Below, piece after piece: positions 63,421-64,000 of a DNA stretch of 64,000 nucleotides; position 1 is the stretch's first letter, and each line of letters opens with the position of its first letter. The notes under the pieces are model-generated. The model was given only the letters and a program-made list of their open reading frames with translations. It ran no database searches and had not been told where the DNA came from. This DNA comes from CAWJLS01 sp963843755 (GTDB lineage: Bacteria > Acidobacteriota > Thermoanaerobaculia > Multivoradales > DATKCC01): the NCBI GenBank assembly GCA_963843755.1, contig CAWJLS010000002.1, positions 186,001 to 250,000 on the forward strand, written 5' to 3'. Made by a program: the position numbers and the translations under genes.

Positions 63421-64000
63421 GCCGAAGCTCCGTGCACGACGTCGACTGGATCTCGCGAATCGGCCGGGCGCTGCGCCCGGCGCATGCGCTGATCGTGGTG
63501 CCCCCCTTCTCGCGGCTGATCTTCCCCTCGCTCGGCGCGCACCTGCTCCAGGCGTGCGCCCGTGAGCGGGGTTTCGACGTGCAGGTGCTCTACGCGAGCG
63601 CCGTGCTCGGTGGCATGCTGGGCGAGGACGCCTACCAGCGCATCGCGGAGGAGACCCTCTCGGTGATGCTCGGCGAGCGCTTCTTCGCGCGGCTCGCCCA
63701 CGGCCTGCCGCCGCTCGGGCAGGTCTCGGACGGCCGGATCCTCACCCTGGAGCGCGACCTCGGGCCGGAGAAGGCGGCGCGCATCGACGTCGAGCTCGAT
63801 GCCCGGCTCGCGATCGATCTCGAGGAGGTGCGCCGGCTGGAGGCCGAGCACGCGGACGCATGGCTCGAGGCGGTCACCGAGGCGATCCTCGCCTCCGGCT
63901 ACCCGATCGTCGGCTGCACCTCGATGTTCCAGCAGACCGGCGCCGCGGTCGCCATCCTGCGGCGCCTCAAGGAGCGGCGCCCGGGCATTGTCACTCTGCT
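63417..64000 (+). CDS. B12-binding radical SAM RiPP C-methyltransferase, N-terminal part
   Basis: Open from GTG 63417 (GTGA overlap) to the window edge. The B12-binding-like start reads HALIVVPPFSRLIFPSLGAH and GFDVQVLYASAVLGGMLGED. It continues to IVGCTSMFQQTGAAVAILRR, as in RiPP maturation radical SAM C-methyltransferases. The radical SAM core would lie beyond 64000. Confidence 0.8.
   Translation, partial: MSRSSVHDVDWISRIGRALRPAHALIVVPPFSRLIFPSLGAHLLQACARERGFDVQVLYASAVLGGMLGEDAYQRIAEETLSVMLGERFFARLAHGLPPLGQVSDGRILTLERDLGPEKAARIDVELDARLAIDLEEVRRLEAEHADAWLEAVTEAILASGYPIVGCTSMFQQTGAAVAILRRLKERRPGIVTL

Noticed and set aside
1..64000. tRNA, rRNA or replication origin
   Set aside because: Nothing with a convincing cloverleaf, ribosomal core or DnaA-box cluster was recognised by eye. 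A tRNA scan would settle it.

Overview
The window is about 64 kb of very GC-rich bacterial DNA with tightly packed genes and many GTGA, ATGA and TGATG overlaps. Several features point to an Acidobacteriota chromosome, perhaps a Thermoanaerobaculia-like lineage: a GWxTD/VWFA-type exported protein, a Ser/Thr kinase with TPRs facing an ECF sigma factor of the Acidobacteria/Pirellula type, an APC permease with regulatory tails, and a di-heme oxidoreductase. The taxonomic call is inference; no rRNA or marker gene is present and I recognised no tRNA.

Region 1 (1-24.5 kb) is an ordinary chromosomal backbone. It carries a TorF-like porin end, an ammonium transporter, a YhaM-like nuclease, the VWA/GWxTD gene with two followers, xseAB, a TerB-like protein, a permease with PTS-EIIA and RCK-C domains, an M1-like peptidase, a membrane protein and kinase pair, an ECF sigma factor, a FadJ-type beta-oxidation enzyme and a di-heme oxidoreductase. 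Two copies of a REP-like palindromic repeat lie in its intergenic gaps.

Region 2 (24.5-32.1 kb) is a worn accessory zone of small genes. It has a CPXCG protein, an antitoxin-like ORF, a frameshifted DUF433 gene, a Uma2 endonuclease, and a SymE-like toxin with a translationally coupled partner. About 450 bp of that SymE module is repeated. Between the repeat copies lie a secreted protein and a trypsin-like protease.

Region 3 (32.1-51.4 kb) is a defence-like island riddled with transposons. A SIR2-TPR gene is cut by a 3660-bp transposon whose removal restores the reading frame exactly. An IS1634-family element follows. Then come two divergent units: an unknown gene, a MORC-like GHKL ATPase and a DruA-like DUF4338 protein on the minus strand, and a sigma-like regulator with a second GHKL ATPase on the plus strand. 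An IS1182-family element flanked by CTAG has inserted into one copy of a duplicated PIN-toxin/DUF2238 segment.

Region 4 (51.4-58.3 kb) holds toxin-antitoxin pairs (CopG/MazF, Phd/VapC, VapB/VapC), an XRE regulator and a TcmP/three-Cys-motif (DUF5131) pair.

Region 5 (58.4-64 kb, running off the window) is a probable RiPP biosynthetic operon. A good promoter precedes two small peptides that share a KLL-x-I C-terminal motif. They are followed by an HExxH-type peptide hydroxylase, a radical SAM/SPASM enzyme, a UPF0489-type peptide arginase, a family 9 glycosyltransferase and the start of a B12-dependent radical SAM C-methyltransferase. This operon and the two-ATPase/DUF4338 locus are the best candidates for an undescribed system.
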